Positions 28,305 through 37,122 of a DNA stretch of 64,000 nt are shown piece after piece. The notes beneath the pieces were generated by a model. That model saw nothing but the letters and a program-made list of their open reading frames with translations. It was not told the origin of the DNA and did no database searches. The stretch is from Nitrospira sp. Its GTDB lineage: Bacteria > Nitrospirota > Nitrospiria > Nitrospirales > Nitrospiraceae. The first letter of the stretch is position 1. Every line of letters starts with the position of its first letter. A program made the position numbers and the translations under genes. The stretch is from assembly GCA_024998685.1 (NCBI GenBank), contig JACOEH010000006.1, forward strand, positions 58,403-122,402. The letters are read 5' to 3'.

Positions 28305-28891
28305 GCGAGCCACGCCAAGAACTATGGCTGATCCGGCACGGTGAAACGGAATGGAGCACGGCCAAACGCCATACAGGCCGGACCGACATCGCATTGACAC
28401 AGGCCGGTGAGCGCCAGGCTGCCGCGTTGGGGCAGTCTCTGGTCGGTCGACGATTTGGATTGGTTCTTTGCAGCCCTTTGCGCCGAGCGAGGGAGACCTG
28501 CCGGCTGGCCGGGTATGGACCGGGGGCTGAAGTGACCGATGATCTGCTTGAATGGGATTATGGTGTCTATGAAGGAAGAACGACCCAGGAAATCCGATCG
28601 GAACAGCCCGGCTGGTCGATCTGGACGACTTCAGTTCCCAAGGGCGAGTCGATCGAGCAGGTCGGCCACCGTGCCCAACGGGTGATCCAGCGGGCGTTGA
28701 CGGTCGGCGGCGACGTGGCGCTGTTCGCACATGCCCATATCTTACGCATACTCGCCGCGTGCTGGCTTGGACTGGCGCCCGACGCGGGGCGGTTGTTCGT
28801 GCTCCGCACCGCTTCGATAAGCGTGCTCGGTTTCGAGCACGACAGGCGTGTCATGACTCGGTGGAATCTCCTACACGGGGAAGGGACATGA
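28301..28891 (+). CDS. histidine phosphatase family protein (phosphoglycerate-mutase-like)
   Basis: A 196-residue branch-1 histidine phosphatase: catalytic LIRHGETEW near the N-terminus, TGRTDIALTQAGERQA, the proton-donor region LLEWDYGVYEGR and the second His in VALFAHAHILRILAACW. Hydrolyses a small phosphate ester, commonly a sugar phosphate; substrate not assignable. Start overlaps the GNAT stop (ATGA); its own stop overlaps an ATG that begins a VOC relic. Confidence 0.88.
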   Translation: MSEPRQELWLIRHGETEWSTAKRHTGRTDIALTQAGERQAAALGQSLVGRRFGLVLCSPLRRARETCRLAGYGPGAEVTDDLLEWDYGVYEGRTTQEIRSEQPGWSIWTTSVPKGESIEQVGHRAQRVIQRALTVGGDVALFAHAHILRILAACWLGLAPDAGRLFVLRTASISVLGFEHDRRVMTRWNLLHGEGT

Positions 28892-28968
28892 AAGCAAACT
28901 ATCTTCACCATGTCATCTTCTAGATGGAGGATCTGAAAGAGTCGTGTTGGCACCGGTTCGGTATCTAA
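28888..28968 (+). pseudogene. VOC (glyoxalase-fold) protein, N-terminal relic
   Basis: Starting in an ATGA overlap with the phosphatase gene, 11 codons read MKANYLHHVIF and are followed by a stop and MEDLKES; the intact gene at 32069 begins MKAHYLGHVVFYVKNLDRS. The match and position show a VOC gene once followed the phosphatase; only its head remains. Not functional. Confidence 0.55.
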
Positions 28969-28986
28969 GAGAAAGCGACGGAAGAC

Positions 28987-29562
28987 ATGGGCAAGGCACG
29001 CCTAGAAGCATTCAGTGACGGAGTGCTGGCCATCATCATCACTATCATGGTGCTGGAAATGAAAGTGCCGCACGAGACCGAGTTTGTGGCATTGCAACCG
29101 GTGATTCCGGTTTTCCTCAGCTATATCCTGAGCTTCGTATACCTAGGTATTTACTGGAACAACCATCATCACCTGATCCATGCGGCCCGATACGTCAATG
29201 GGGCAATCATGTGGGCCAATCTCCATTTGTTGTTCTGGCTTTCATTGATCCCCTTCACCACCGCCTGGATGGGCGAGAACCATGTTGCGCCCTGGCCGGT
29301 AGCGCTGTACGGAACAGTATTACTATTCGCGGGATTCGCCTATTTCATCCTCACAAGAACACTCATTGCCGGGCATGGGGGGGATTCAACTTTGGCAACA
29401 TCGATCGGCAAAGACGTGAAGGGCAAAACGTCTCTTGCCGCATACGCTGTAGCGATTCCATTTTCTTTTGCACAACCATGGATTTCTTGTGTCCTCTACG
29501 TCCTCGTTGCCATCATGTGGCTCGTGCCGGATCGCCGAATTGAACACGCACTGACTAGGTAA
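28987..29562 (+). CDS. TMEM175-family (DUF1211) potassium-channel-like membrane protein
   Basis: A 191-residue integral membrane protein with the family hallmark EAFSDGVLAIIITIMVLEMK at the N-terminus and about five to six hydrophobic helices, including IPVFLSYILSFVYLGIYWNN and a paired HHH loop. Bacterial TMEM175 proteins form tetrameric K+ channels with the FSD motif in TM1. No paralogue here. It may support membrane-potential homeostasis; the link to its neighbours is not clear. Confidence 0.85.
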   Translation: MGKARLEAFSDGVLAIIITIMVLEMKVPHETEFVALQPVIPVFLSYILSFVYLGIYWNNHHHLIHAARYVNGAIMWANLHLLFWLSLIPFTTAWMGENHVAPWPVALYGTVLLFAGFAYFILTRTLIAGHGGDSTLATSIGKDVKGKTSLAAYAVAIPFSFAQPWISCVLYVLVAIMWLVPDRRIEHALTR

Positions 29563-29650
29563 CGGTATGAACATAAATATAGGGTTGTGAACGAACACTG
29601 GTGAATCGTTCCAACCAGTTTCATCTTCAAGAGGGGGGAGAGCTGATGGC

Positions 29651-29902
29651 ATGGAAACGCATTATCTCGGCCACGTCGTTTTCTGCGTGACGGACCTTCA
29701 GCGAGCACTCGGTTTTTATCGGAGATTTATCGGGCTTCAGGAAGTGGGTCGAATCTTTAATAGGGCCGCATACGATCCGGGAGGACAAAGCGACGGTGGC
29801 GGAAGGTCCTGTCGGTTCGTCCAGAGCCAGTTGGAGTGGATCACTCGGTCGGAGACTTGTGTGCCAAGCCCCAGTGATGCATCGCCTCTACGACGGGTTT
29901 GA
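29651..29902 (+). pseudogene. VOC protein truncated after about 39 residues
   Basis: The first 39 codons (METHYLGHVVFCVTDLQRAL and on through EVGRIFNRAA) are the head of a VOC/glyoxalase protein closely matching the intact copy at 32069 (EVGRIFNGSAA). From about 29768 the sequence is unrelated, and the frame stops at 29902, running into the 3' end of the convergent HxlR gene. It lacks three of four beta-alpha modules and cannot form the metal site. Confidence 0.7.
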
Positions 29903-30158
29903 GACTTAAGCCCAATGGGGTGACGGAGTACTCGACTTTGGGAGGAACCTGCGCATAGACAGTCCGAGTCACAATGCCGTCTCGTTCCATGTCTCGCAAT
30001 TGCTGCGTCAGCACCTTTTGGGACACGCCGATGAGCGCCCGCTGCAGCTCCGAAAACCGTTTGACATCCTGGAAGAGGTACCACAAGATCACGATTTTCC
30101 ATCGGCCGCCGATGAGTTTCGCCGTCGATTCCGCAGGACATGTCTGACTCTTAGCCAT
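29841..30158 (-). CDS. HxlR family winged-helix regulator
   Basis: A 105-residue HxlR/DUF24 regulator: LIGGRWKIVILWYLFQDVKR, FSELQRALIGVSQKVLTQQL and the wing VPPKVEYSVTPLGLSLKPV. The N-terminal Cys (QTCPAEST, residue 7) is at the position used by YodB/HypR-type members to sense quinones, aldehydes or hypochlorite. It is divergent from the pirin gene at 30312 with 153 bp between, so it probably controls the pirin-FMN reductase group (inference from position and family). Confidence 0.85.
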   Translation of the reverse strand: MAKSQTCPAESTAKLIGGRWKIVILWYLFQDVKRFSELQRALIGVSQKVLTQQLRDMERDGIVTRTVYAQVPPKVEYSVTPLGLSLKPVVEAMHHWGLAHKSPTE

Positions 30159-30311
30159 CGGCTCTCCATTGCACGGTTCGGTATCCGGATGGTGACTGCC
30201 GCACCAGAGGGTGCCTTCTTGTTTTCGTCGCGACCCGTCTTATCAGAATTGTGCATGGCGAACCAAGATCAAAATGGCAGCGCAAAGGAGCGCCGGAAAG
30301 GAGAAGCCATC

Positions 30312-31067
30312 ATGACTATCATGCAAGATCATGGAACAACCAGGCCGACCGTTGAGGTTCGTCGTGGGGAGCGGCGATTTCATACACAGGCGGGCTGGTT
30401 GGACTCGCGACACAGTTTCAGCTTCTCGCATCACTACGATCCGAGCAACATGCATCATGGGTTGCTGCTCGTGCACAATGACGACGTCGTCAAACCCAAC
30501 ACCGGCTTCCGGAGCCATCCACACCGCGATATGGAAATTGTGACATGGGTGTTGGATGGAGAACTGGAACATAAGGATTCGGAAGGCAACAGCGGCATCA
30601 TTTATCCGGGGCTCGCCCAGCGGATGAGTGCGGGGACGGGCATTTGGCACTCGGAAATGAATCCGCAGGGTGACAAGGATGTACATTTTATTCAGATGTG
30701 GGTACCGCCGGATCAGGAGAGTGTTACGCCCAGCTATGAGCAGCTTGACATCAATGGGCAGTTGAACAAAGGAGGGCTCGTTCCAATCGCCTCGGGCCGT
30801 GGGCATCAGGCGGCCATTTCGATCAGGCAGAAGGGAGCGCTGCTGTGGGGCGGAAGACTCCAGCCGGGAGAAGCGGTACGGGTTCCCGATGCTCCATACG
30901 TTCATCTGTTTGTGACCAAGGGCTCAGCTGAACTGGAAGGCGCGGGACGGTTGGACGCCGGTGATGAAGCGCGACTCACCGCGGCCGGTTCCAGACGATT
31001 GACGGCGGGAAAGACTCATGGGGCGGAAGTCTTGATCTGGGAGACCGACGCCGCTCTTGAGCCGTAA
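30312..31067 (+). CDS. pirin family protein, short YhhW-like form (copy 2)
   Basis: A 251-residue bicupin, close relative of the proteins encoded at 6702 and 43586. Metal ligands in SHPHRDMEIVTWVLDGELEH and GIWHSEMNPQ. ATG at 30312 (AAAGGAG upstream) is taken as the start; the frame is open further upstream (to 30000) but that part overlaps HxlR on the other strand and has no family similarity. Possible quercetinase-like oxygenase or redox sensor. Probably regulated by the divergent HxlR gene. Confidence 0.88.
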   Translation: MTIMQDHGTTRPTVEVRRGERRFHTQAGWLDSRHSFSFSHHYDPSNMHHGLLLVHNDDVVKPNTGFRSHPHRDMEIVTWVLDGELEHKDSEGNSGIIYPGLAQRMSAGTGIWHSEMNPQGDKDVHFIQMWVPPDQESVTPSYEQLDINGQLNKGGLVPIASGRGHQAAISIRQKGALLWGGRLQPGEAVRVPDAPYVHLFVTKGSAELEGAGRLDAGDEARLTAAGSRRLTAGKTHGAEVLIWETDAALEP

Positions 31068-31313
31068 GCATGAGGGTGTTAAAGAGAACGGATGGACCGG
31101 AACAGGACCTGGATATCGTGTCGTTCGGATCGGCTCAGGCGAGGCGGCGCCGGCGGGTGACATTGCATAAATCGGTGCATCGGCCATGAGAAGGATGCGG
31201 TTGTCTCTGCGTCAAACGGATATGTCCGGTGCGCGTGAATTTCAACAGAAGGAATGGCGAGGGAGCGATGTAGCCCGCGTCCAACGGCAGCATGCAATCG
31301 AAAGGATCCGGCA

Positions 31314-31877
31314 ATGAGAATACTGGCCTTTGCTGCCTCTCTGCGAGCCGCATCTTTCAATCGCAAATTGATCAAACAAGCCGTGACCATTCTCCGAGTC
31401 GCTCCGGGTGTGGAGGTCGACCTTGCCGATTTCCATGAATTTGAAATGCCGATGTATGACGGAGATCTAGAAGCCCGCGACGGGATCCCGGCCGGAGGCC
31501 GTGAGTTTATTCGACGGATTCAAGAGGCTGATGGCTTGGTCATCGCCACCCCGGAATACAATGGATGTATTCCTGGCACCTTGAAGAACGCGATCGATTG
31601 GGCGTCGCGAACCGACCCGATCCCGTTTGAAGGCAAGCCCATTTTGTTAATCGGAGCGTCGCCCGGCGGGCTCGGCGCCGTCCGTAGCCTTTGGCACTCG
31701 CGCGTGCCGCTTGAGACCATCGGAGCCCATGTATATCCGGAAATGATGGGCCTGCCTCGCGCACATCAGGCCTTTGATGACAACGGTAGCCTGCAAGATG
31801 CCAACCTGTTGTCCCGTCTTCAGCGGCTCTTGCTGTCATACATTGACTTCGTCAGAAAACTCCACGGCTATAGTTGA
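31314..31877 (+). CDS. NADPH-dependent FMN reductase family protein (copy 2)
   Basis: A 187-residue flavodoxin-fold reductase: FAASLRAASFNRKL binds FMN phosphate, and the motif ATPEYNGCIPGTLKNAIDWA is canonical for ChrR/YieF-like quinone and chromate reductases, followed by LLIGASPGGLGAVRS. ATG at 31314 with AAAGGATCC upstream is preferred to the in-frame start at 31254. Follows the pirin gene by about 250 bp. Two-electron quinone reduction in the cytoplasm would match the HxlR/pirin context. Confidence 0.9.
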   Translation: MRILAFAASLRAASFNRKLIKQAVTILRVAPGVEVDLADFHEFEMPMYDGDLEARDGIPAGGREFIRRIQEADGLVIATPEYNGCIPGTLKNAIDWASRTDPIPFEGKPILLIGASPGGLGAVRSLWHSRVPLETIGAHVYPEMMGLPRAHQAFDDNGSLQDANLLSRLQRLLLSYIDFVRKLHGYS

Positions 31878-32068
31878 AGCCGATGCGGTTGTTGAGTCGC
31901 ATCACTATGCTGAAGGTCACGATCGGAATAGACATGCACGATAATATTCCTATGACATGGATACGCAGCGATAGGGGAGTGGAGACACGAAAAAGGTGAT
32001 GAGTGCTATTGTCGGGCAAGCATGCTGCCAGATCTTTTTGCGCTCATGATGACTGAAAGGTAACGGAT

Positions 32069-32515
32069 ATGAAAGCGCACTATTTGGGTCATGTGGTCTT
32101 CTATGTGAAAAACTTAGACCGATCGCTCGGGTTCTACCGCGATCTGTTGGGCTTCAAGGAAGTCGGGCGGATCTTTAATGGATCAGCGGCTGCGCTGACA
32201 TCAGGCCGGACGCACCATGAACTGTTGCTCATTCAAGTGGGTGACGCTCCGGGACCGCCGAAAGGACCTCATCGGGGGCTGTATCATATCGGCATTAAGG
32301 TGGGAGACAGCTTGGATGAACTCCGAAGCGCCAAGCAGGAGCTTGAACAGGCCGGCGTATCGATCGACGGCATGAGTGACCACACCGTGAGTCAGAGTCT
32401 CTATCTCAAAGATCCAGACGGCAATGAAGTGGAGCTTTACGTCGATGCGGATGAGTCGGTGTGGAAAAACAACCCGGCAGCGGTCCTGTCGCCGATTAAG
32501 CCGCTGCATCTGTAA
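32069..32515 (+). CDS. VOC family protein (glyoxalase / extradiol dioxygenase fold)
   Basis: A 148-residue two-module VOC protein. First module MKAHYLGHVVFYVKNLDRSL supplies a metal His; the second contains GLYHIGIKVGDSLDEL and SLYLKDPDGNEVELYVD with the ligand Glu, the CatE-like pattern. Likely a glyoxalase, a dioxygenase or a resistance protein acting on an aromatic or aldehyde. It is the only complete one of three copies (28888 and 29651 are relics). GAAAGGTAACGG precedes the start. Confidence 0.87.
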   Translation: MKAHYLGHVVFYVKNLDRSLGFYRDLLGFKEVGRIFNGSAAALTSGRTHHELLLIQVGDAPGPPKGPHRGLYHIGIKVGDSLDELRSAKQELEQAGVSIDGMSDHTVSQSLYLKDPDGNEVELYVDADESVWKNNPAAVLSPIKPLHL

Positions 32516-32786
32516 TCCCAGATTTCGCCATTCTGCGACGGTACGCACACAACCTTCTGATGTCGTCGGAAGATTCCAAGTATTACTATTGACAATGAGT
32601 CTCTGACGGCGGAACAATGTGTCCCTGCCGTGAGGCCATCGCGATTTCATGCCGTCATCTTTTTCTATGACTCTTGCTTGATGAGAGGAAAATGAGAGCA
32701 AGAGAGATTGGAGTGAATGATTGTGTCGTACCGCACTTTGTTTTACTAGGCACGTGGATTGTCAGCCTAAACAAAGGAGGCGTTCG

Positions 32787-33137
32787 ATGTTAAAAGGTAA
32801 ATGGGTCTGCGCATTCTTGGGGCTTGGTCTTCTAATTTCGACGCAAAGCTTTGCCGGACATCCTCTTGAGAAATTGATCGACAAAGGAGATCACCAAGGG
32901 TTGGCGGCGCACTATGCCGAAGAGGCGAAGGATTTTAAAGCAAAAGCAGAGCAGTGGGAATTTGCAGCCGAATACTACGAGAAGTTTCCAGGCGCGTTCG
33001 AGGGGGATTCTTCGAAGGTGTCCGAGCACATCGCGCACCTTCGAGCCATTGCAGAAGACTTTAGGAAAGCCGCGCACGAGGTTCGTGATTTAGCCAACCA
33101 GCACCGCTCACAGGTGCGCAAAGGTCAGGGTCCCTGA
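32787..33137 (+). CDS. small secreted helical protein
   Basis: A 116-residue protein with a clear signal peptide (GKWVCAFLGLGLLISTQSFA, cleavage after SFA) and a mature part of charged helices (EKLIDKGDHQGLAAHYAEEA, FKAKAEQWEFAAEYYEKF, LRAIAEDFRKAAHEVRDL). Strong AAAGGAGG ribosome site. Similar secreted four-helix proteins of unknown role are common in metal- or stress-related clusters. No function assigned. Confidence 0.75.
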   Translation: MLKGKWVCAFLGLGLLISTQSFAGHPLEKLIDKGDHQGLAAHYAEEAKDFKAKAEQWEFAAEYYEKFPGAFEGDSSKVSEHIAHLRAIAEDFRKAAHEVRDLANQHRSQVRKGQGP

Positions 33138-33594
33138 AGGCTCTGCTGGTGAAAAGGTATGCATGGGCAATCTTCAGGGTGAAATCTTCAATATGAATTC
33201 CTGATCGCAGGCGTGGAGCGCTCGTCCGTGGACGGGTGGATCCACGCCGCCTCGGGTCTCTCACCACCGGTTCATTGGGCTTCTCTATCATTTTGTTCCG
33301 TGGCGGTGCAGCGCGCCGAGAAAGGCGCAGTGCCCGGTGAGGCCTGAATTCATCTTGGACAGGAACGAGCATTGGCCGGAACGTAGTTCCGAATCCGGAT
33401 ATCGCAGCGCTTCGTAACCAGGGATTACCCGAGGGCATGCGGGCTCAAGAGTCACTTATGATGCCCAATGTATTTTGTACGGAGTACTTTGTAAGGACTC
33501 ATCGGGCTGTTGACTGTGACAAATGGTGGACTTTCCCGGTAGTGCCTGATCGGCCACATGAAGACACTCTTGGAACATTGCCCTGCTGAGACTG
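33138..33594. other. intergenic stretch without a recognised gene
   Basis: No supportable coding region on either strand; the frames present lack family similarity. The right part is AT-richer and holds TTGTAC-GGA-GTAC (around 33475-33486) and TTGACT near 33510, which could belong to the promoter of the oxidase gene. Both are weak calls. Confidence 0.35.
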
Positions 33595-34174
33595 ATGCCC
33601 AACACCGACTTAGTCGATAGAGCATTGGTGCAAGCCTGGGTCTGGTGGGCGTTAGTCTGGCTCACCGTGTTCCCCTTCGTCGGCATTCTCGTTTCTATTC
33701 AGTTCCATAATCCCGAATTTCTGGGCGGCATACCCTGGTTCACGTTCGGCCGGTTGCGCTCGGTACATCTCGGGGGCGTGCTGTTCAGGTCTTTCACATC
33801 GGCCTTTATTGCGCTCCTCTATTATTTCGTCCCGCGCCTGTGCGGGACGCCGCTGTACAAAGTGGAGTGGGGATGGCGGCTGCTCTGGATCTGGAATGCC
33901 TTCCTTATGCTCGGATCCTTGTCCTTGTGCATGGGGTACATGGTCGGAGTGGAATATGCCGAGTATGAATGGCCCCTGAATCTCTTGCGGTTCATCGTCG
34001 TCGCCACCGTGGCTATTCAGGTCATCGGCACGATATTACGTCGCCGCGCGTCTCGTTTCTACGTCTCCCTCTGGTACACGCTCGCCGCGGGAATTTGGAC
34101 GATCTTCAATCTGCCGTTGGGCGCCGTGCTCTTGCCTTATGGCCCGGTGAGCGGCGTGAACAGCGCGGCGATCC

Positions 34175-35719
34175 ATGGCCTGTACATGCACAATCTGGTG
34201 GGGCACGCCGGCGGGGCTGGCGACGATTTATTATTTTCTCCCGCTGAGCGCCAAGAACGTGCTCTTCAGTCACAAATTATCCCTCTTGGGCTTCTGGACG
34301 CTGGCCCTCTTCTATCCGCTCACCGGAACCCATCATTACCTGTATAGTCCCATTCCCCATTGGACCCAGACGGTCGCTGTCGTACACAGCTTGTGGATGA
34401 TCATCCCGGTGGTCACCGTCATCGTCAATTTCTTCGGCACCATGCTCGGACGTTGGGGCACCGTGCTGGGAGGAGGCGGATCGGATAATTATGCGGCAAA
34501 ATTTCTCATGATCGGGGTGGTCTACTATTTGATCGGCAGTGTGCAAGGCTCTATCGAGACCTTGCACCGGTTTCAACAATTGACCCATTTCAACGATTTC
34601 GTGGTGGGCCATGCCCATCTGACCGTCTTTGGGGCCATGATCATGTGGGTAGTGGGTGGATTCTACTACGTCTGGCCCCGCCTGACCGGCCGGCAACTGT
34701 GGAGCGACCGCCTCGCAAGCTGGCATTTCTGGCTGACAATCACCGGTTTTACAACGATGGTCCTCGGGCTCACGGTGCAGGGCTTTATTCAAGGAGCGAT
34801 GTTGGACCACGGCGCGGACTTCGTGGACTCGGTCAGGGAAATGCAACCATGGTGGCTCGCCCGAACAATCGTCGGCACGATCATGGATGTGGCGTTCGGG
34901 TTTATGGCATACAATTTCTATAAAACCGTCCGGGAAGGGCAGCCGTTTGAAGAGGACGAGCGCGAGCCGTTGCCGAACCTTAATCAACCCAGTTCAACGG
35001 CGCCAAGCAAGAATTGGCTTGAATATCCCTCGACGGTCGGCATCGTGGCCGGCGTCATATTTTTTGTCGGCTCCTTCTTCGTTCTTGGCATCCTGCCATG
35101 GCTTCAAGCCGCAACTCGAACCACAGCGGTTACCGATGCGGTGACCGGCTTGCCGGTCCGGGTAAATGATTACTCTCCGCTCGAACAGCATGGCCGGCAA
35201 GTCTATATTCGAGACGGCTGCTGGCAATGCCATTCGCAATATATCCGGCCGGTGACCGGCGAAACGTTACGATGGGGCCCTGTGTCCCAGATCGGGGAAT
35301 CCACCTATGATCGTCCTCATATGTTCAGCACACGGCGTATCGGCCCGGACCTGACGCGCGTGGGAAGAAAATACGGCGACGACTGGCACATCGCGCATCG
35401 CTGGAATCCGCAGGACGTCGTGCTGGATTCGATCATGCCGCGCTTCACCTGGCTGTTCGAAGAACCGCAGGGCGACACCGCGCCGCAGCCGACGGAAGAA
35501 GGGAGAGCGCTCGTGGCCTTCTCCAACGGCTGGGAACCTCAATCGGGGATTGGAGGATTGGTTCCCTGTCATCGACGACACCCGGAGCGGCCATGCTCCT
35601 CGGGACTCCGGAAGGTCGAGAGGAGGTGCGGTTGCTCGGCCAAGCAGTCTACTCGCGACGTTGCGCGGGCTGTCACGGGGAGAAGGGCGACGGGAAAGGA
35701 CCGTCGGCCCGGTTTCTGA
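34175..35719 (+). CDS. middle segment: CcoN C-terminal two thirds plus monoheme CcoO
   Basis: The longest open part of the broken oxidase gene (514 codons as open, though the first codons and those after about 35518 are out of the true frame). It contains CcoN helices VI-XII with the HH copper pair and heme ligand His-x-His, then the acidic linker EEDEREPLPNLNQ, a TM anchor (VGIVAGVIFFVGSFFVLGIL) and the heme-c domain CWQCHSQYIRP with axial Met in SIMPRFTWL. The domain order N then O in one chain is seen in some phyla. Confidence 0.65.
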   Translation: MACTCTIWWGTPAGLATIYYFLPLSAKNVLFSHKLSLLGFWTLALFYPLTGTHHYLYSPIPHWTQTVAVVHSLWMIIPVVTVIVNFFGTMLGRWGTVLGGGGSDNYAAKFLMIGVVYYLIGSVQGSIETLHRFQQLTHFNDFVVGHAHLTVFGAMIMWVVGGFYYVWPRLTGRQLWSDRLASWHFWLTITGFTTMVLGLTVQGFIQGAMLDHGADFVDSVREMQPWWLARTIVGTIMDVAFGFMAYNFYKTVREGQPFEEDEREPLPNLNQPSSTAPSKNWLEYPSTVGIVAGVIFFVGSFFVLGILPWLQAATRTTAVTDAVTGLPVRVNDYSPLEQHGRQVYIRDGCWQCHSQYIRPVTGETLRWGPVSQIGESTYDRPHMFSTRRIGPDLTRVGRKYGDDWHIAHRWNPQDVVLDSIMPRFTWLFEEPQGDTAPQPTEEGRALVAFSNGWEPQSGIGGLVPCHRRHPERPCSSGLRKVERRCGCSAKQSTRDVARAVTGRRATGKDRRPGF

Positions 35720-35967
35720 ATCCCAAGCCGCGCGATTTCACCAAGGGACTCTTCAAATTCCGGTCCACCGTCGGGAAGGATTCGTTGCCGACCGATGCGG
35801 ATTTATATGTCACGCTCACGCATGGTCTCTGGGGCACCTCGATGCCCCCCATGCATGAACTTCCAGCTTCCCAACGGTGGGCCGTCATCCAGTTCCTGAA
35901 AACGTTTTCCGATCGATGGGCCAAGGAGCCGGCCGGCCCATTGCCGTTCCGCCGGAGCCGCCCGTGA
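35593..35967 (+). CDS. c-type cytochrome segment, CAGCH (part of the oxidase fusion)
   Basis: 124 codons with one heme-c domain (SRRCAGCHGEKGDGKGPSAR; axial Met in GTSMPPMHELP). It could be translated from its own ATG, but it lacks a signal peptide, and reading upstream in the same frame continues as LQRLGTSIGDWRIG, the natural end of CcoO. I therefore treat it as the third domain of the broken fusion protein. Confidence 0.6.
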   Translation: MLLGTPEGREEVRLLGQAVYSRRCAGCHGEKGDGKGPSARFLNPKPRDFTKGLFKFRSTVGKDSLPTDADLYVTLTHGLWGTSMPPMHELPASQRWAVIQFLKTFSDRWAKEPAGPLPFRRSRP

Positions 35968-36449
35968 CCCCTGCCTCCATTGCGAAAGGCGATACGCTGT
36001 TTCAAAGCAACTGCGCACTCTGTCATGGTGAACAGGGTGCGGCCGATGGCGCACTGAGCCAACCCGGCATGCTGTCCGACGACTGGGGCGAGCCGCTCAG
36101 GCCGGCGCACCTCTCTCTCCCGTCCGGTATGCCGGGTGGGGTGAAACTCGGCCATGGCGGCCAGCGCTTGTATCAGATCATTGTGGCGGGTATCAGTGGG
36201 ACACCGATGCCGCCGTTCGAGGGGCTCAAGGAGGAAGAAGTGTGGGACCTGGTGCATTATGTTCAATCCCTGCGGGTCACGGCCCAGGAGGAGGAACTTG
36301 TCGCGGCCGGGCTACGGGAACAAGATCGGCAGACAGCGAGGGAGAGAATTTGGGCGGCGATGTCCGGTCGCGTGGCCGACGTGAAGCCGATTGCCGACGG
36401 CGATCCACGACACAATGTTGTGTCCAGCATGGCTATGCAGGAACACTGA
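35877..36449 (+). CDS. c-type cytochrome segment, CALCH (part of the oxidase fusion)
   Basis: The last part of the oxidase gene: AGRPIAVPPEPPVTPASIAK linker, heme motif FQSNCALCHGEQGAADG and axial Met in ISGTPMPPFEGL, then a charged tail. No signal peptide of its own, and the first 25 or so codons overlap the preceding frame, so it is best read as the second half of a diheme CcoP-like domain displaced by a frame change at the GGCC repeat. Confidence 0.6.
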   Translation: MGRHPVPENVFRSMGQGAGRPIAVPPEPPVTPASIAKGDTLFQSNCALCHGEQGAADGALSQPGMLSDDWGEPLRPAHLSLPSGMPGGVKLGHGGQRLYQIIVAGISGTPMPPFEGLKEEEVWDLVHYVQSLRVTAQEEELVAAGLREQDRQTARERIWAAMSGRVADVKPIADGDPRHNVVSSMAMQEH

Positions 36450-36566
36450 GTCGATCAATGGCGAAAGACCCAGGAAGCTGGAACGGTTCGTGATGTGTGC
36501 GAGTAGCATGCACGACAAAGCAGTTGGGGCGGGATACCATGGTTCACAGATGAAAGGAGAGGTGTA

Positions 36567-37022
36567 ATGAACAAACATTTCATGAGAGCCACGGTCGGCA
36601 TCGCGGTCTTGGTTGGTCTGCTCGGGACGTCGGCTTGCTTCCGTCATCATACCCCGGCGGAACGAGCTGACTAGGTAACGGGAAAAATCACCAAGCGTCT
36701 GGATCTCGATGATCAACAGAAGGCCAAACTGGCAGCCGTGAAGGACGAACTGTTGGCCGCGCGTGCCGAGTCACAGAAGGAACGCAGGGCCACCATGGGC
36801 GAAGTCGTCACTCAGGTGCAAAGTGAGCGGCTAGATGAGGCTAAGGTGGCCCAACTGATTGAGCGCCACCAGGCAGGACAAACTCGCATGATGCAGCGGG
36901 TGTTGCCCAAGGTGTCCGAATGGCATGCGAGTCTCCGCCCCGACCAGAAAGCAGAAGCCGCCAAGCTCATTCAGCGGTGGACTGACCACAGCCCATTGAA
37001 CAAGATGGACGCGGCTGAATAA
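36567..37022 (+). pseudogene. Spy/CpxP-like periplasmic lipoprotein with an in-frame amber codon
   Basis: From the ATG at 36567 (GAAAGGAGAGGTG upstream) the frame gives a lipoprotein signal (VLVGLLGTSACFRHH), then TPAERAD, a TAG at 36672-36674, and continues in the same frame with VTGKITKRLDLDDQQKAKLA and a Glu/Gln/Lys-rich helical protein to 37022. The stop sits where this family commonly has Trp (TGG to TAG). Relatives are small periplasmic chaperones or heavy-metal sensors of the Spy/CpxP/CnrX type. Unless suppressed, the product is truncated after 35 residues. Confidence 0.72.
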
Positions 37023-37122
37023 GGATTCGGCATGTTGAGGGTCACCGTACAGGACAGGCGGCCAGCGTTTGCTGAACCAGTGGTCGTAAAAAACCTGAAA
37101 CCAAATCATTAGGAGGTGTGCC

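Larger units (their letters stand above)
33595..36449 (+). pseudogene. cbb3-type oxidase CcoN-CcoO-diheme c fusion gene, three frame changes
   Basis: Read with three frame corrections, the 2.85 kb encode about 950 residues: CcoN (FGRLRSVHLGG heme ligand; YMHNLVG and TGTHHYLY copper ligands; VVGHAHLTVFGAM heme ligands), CcoO (TM anchor, CWQCHSQYIRP, ALVAFxQRLGT-like end) and two further c-type heme domains (CAGCH, CALCH). Breaks are near 34200 (helix VI, about three residues missing, consistent with an 8-base loss), near 35518 (one base) and in a GGCC repeat near 35930-35938. It may be a decayed terminal oxidase; alternatively some breaks are read errors. If repaired, one polypeptide would reduce O2 and carry all three hemes c, normally split over CcoN, CcoO and CcoP. 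Confidence 0.75.

Noticed and set aside
30000..30311. Longer N-terminus for the second pirin
   Set aside because: The extra 104 codons overlap HxlR on the opposite strand, lack similarity to other pirins, and a good ribosome site precedes 30312.
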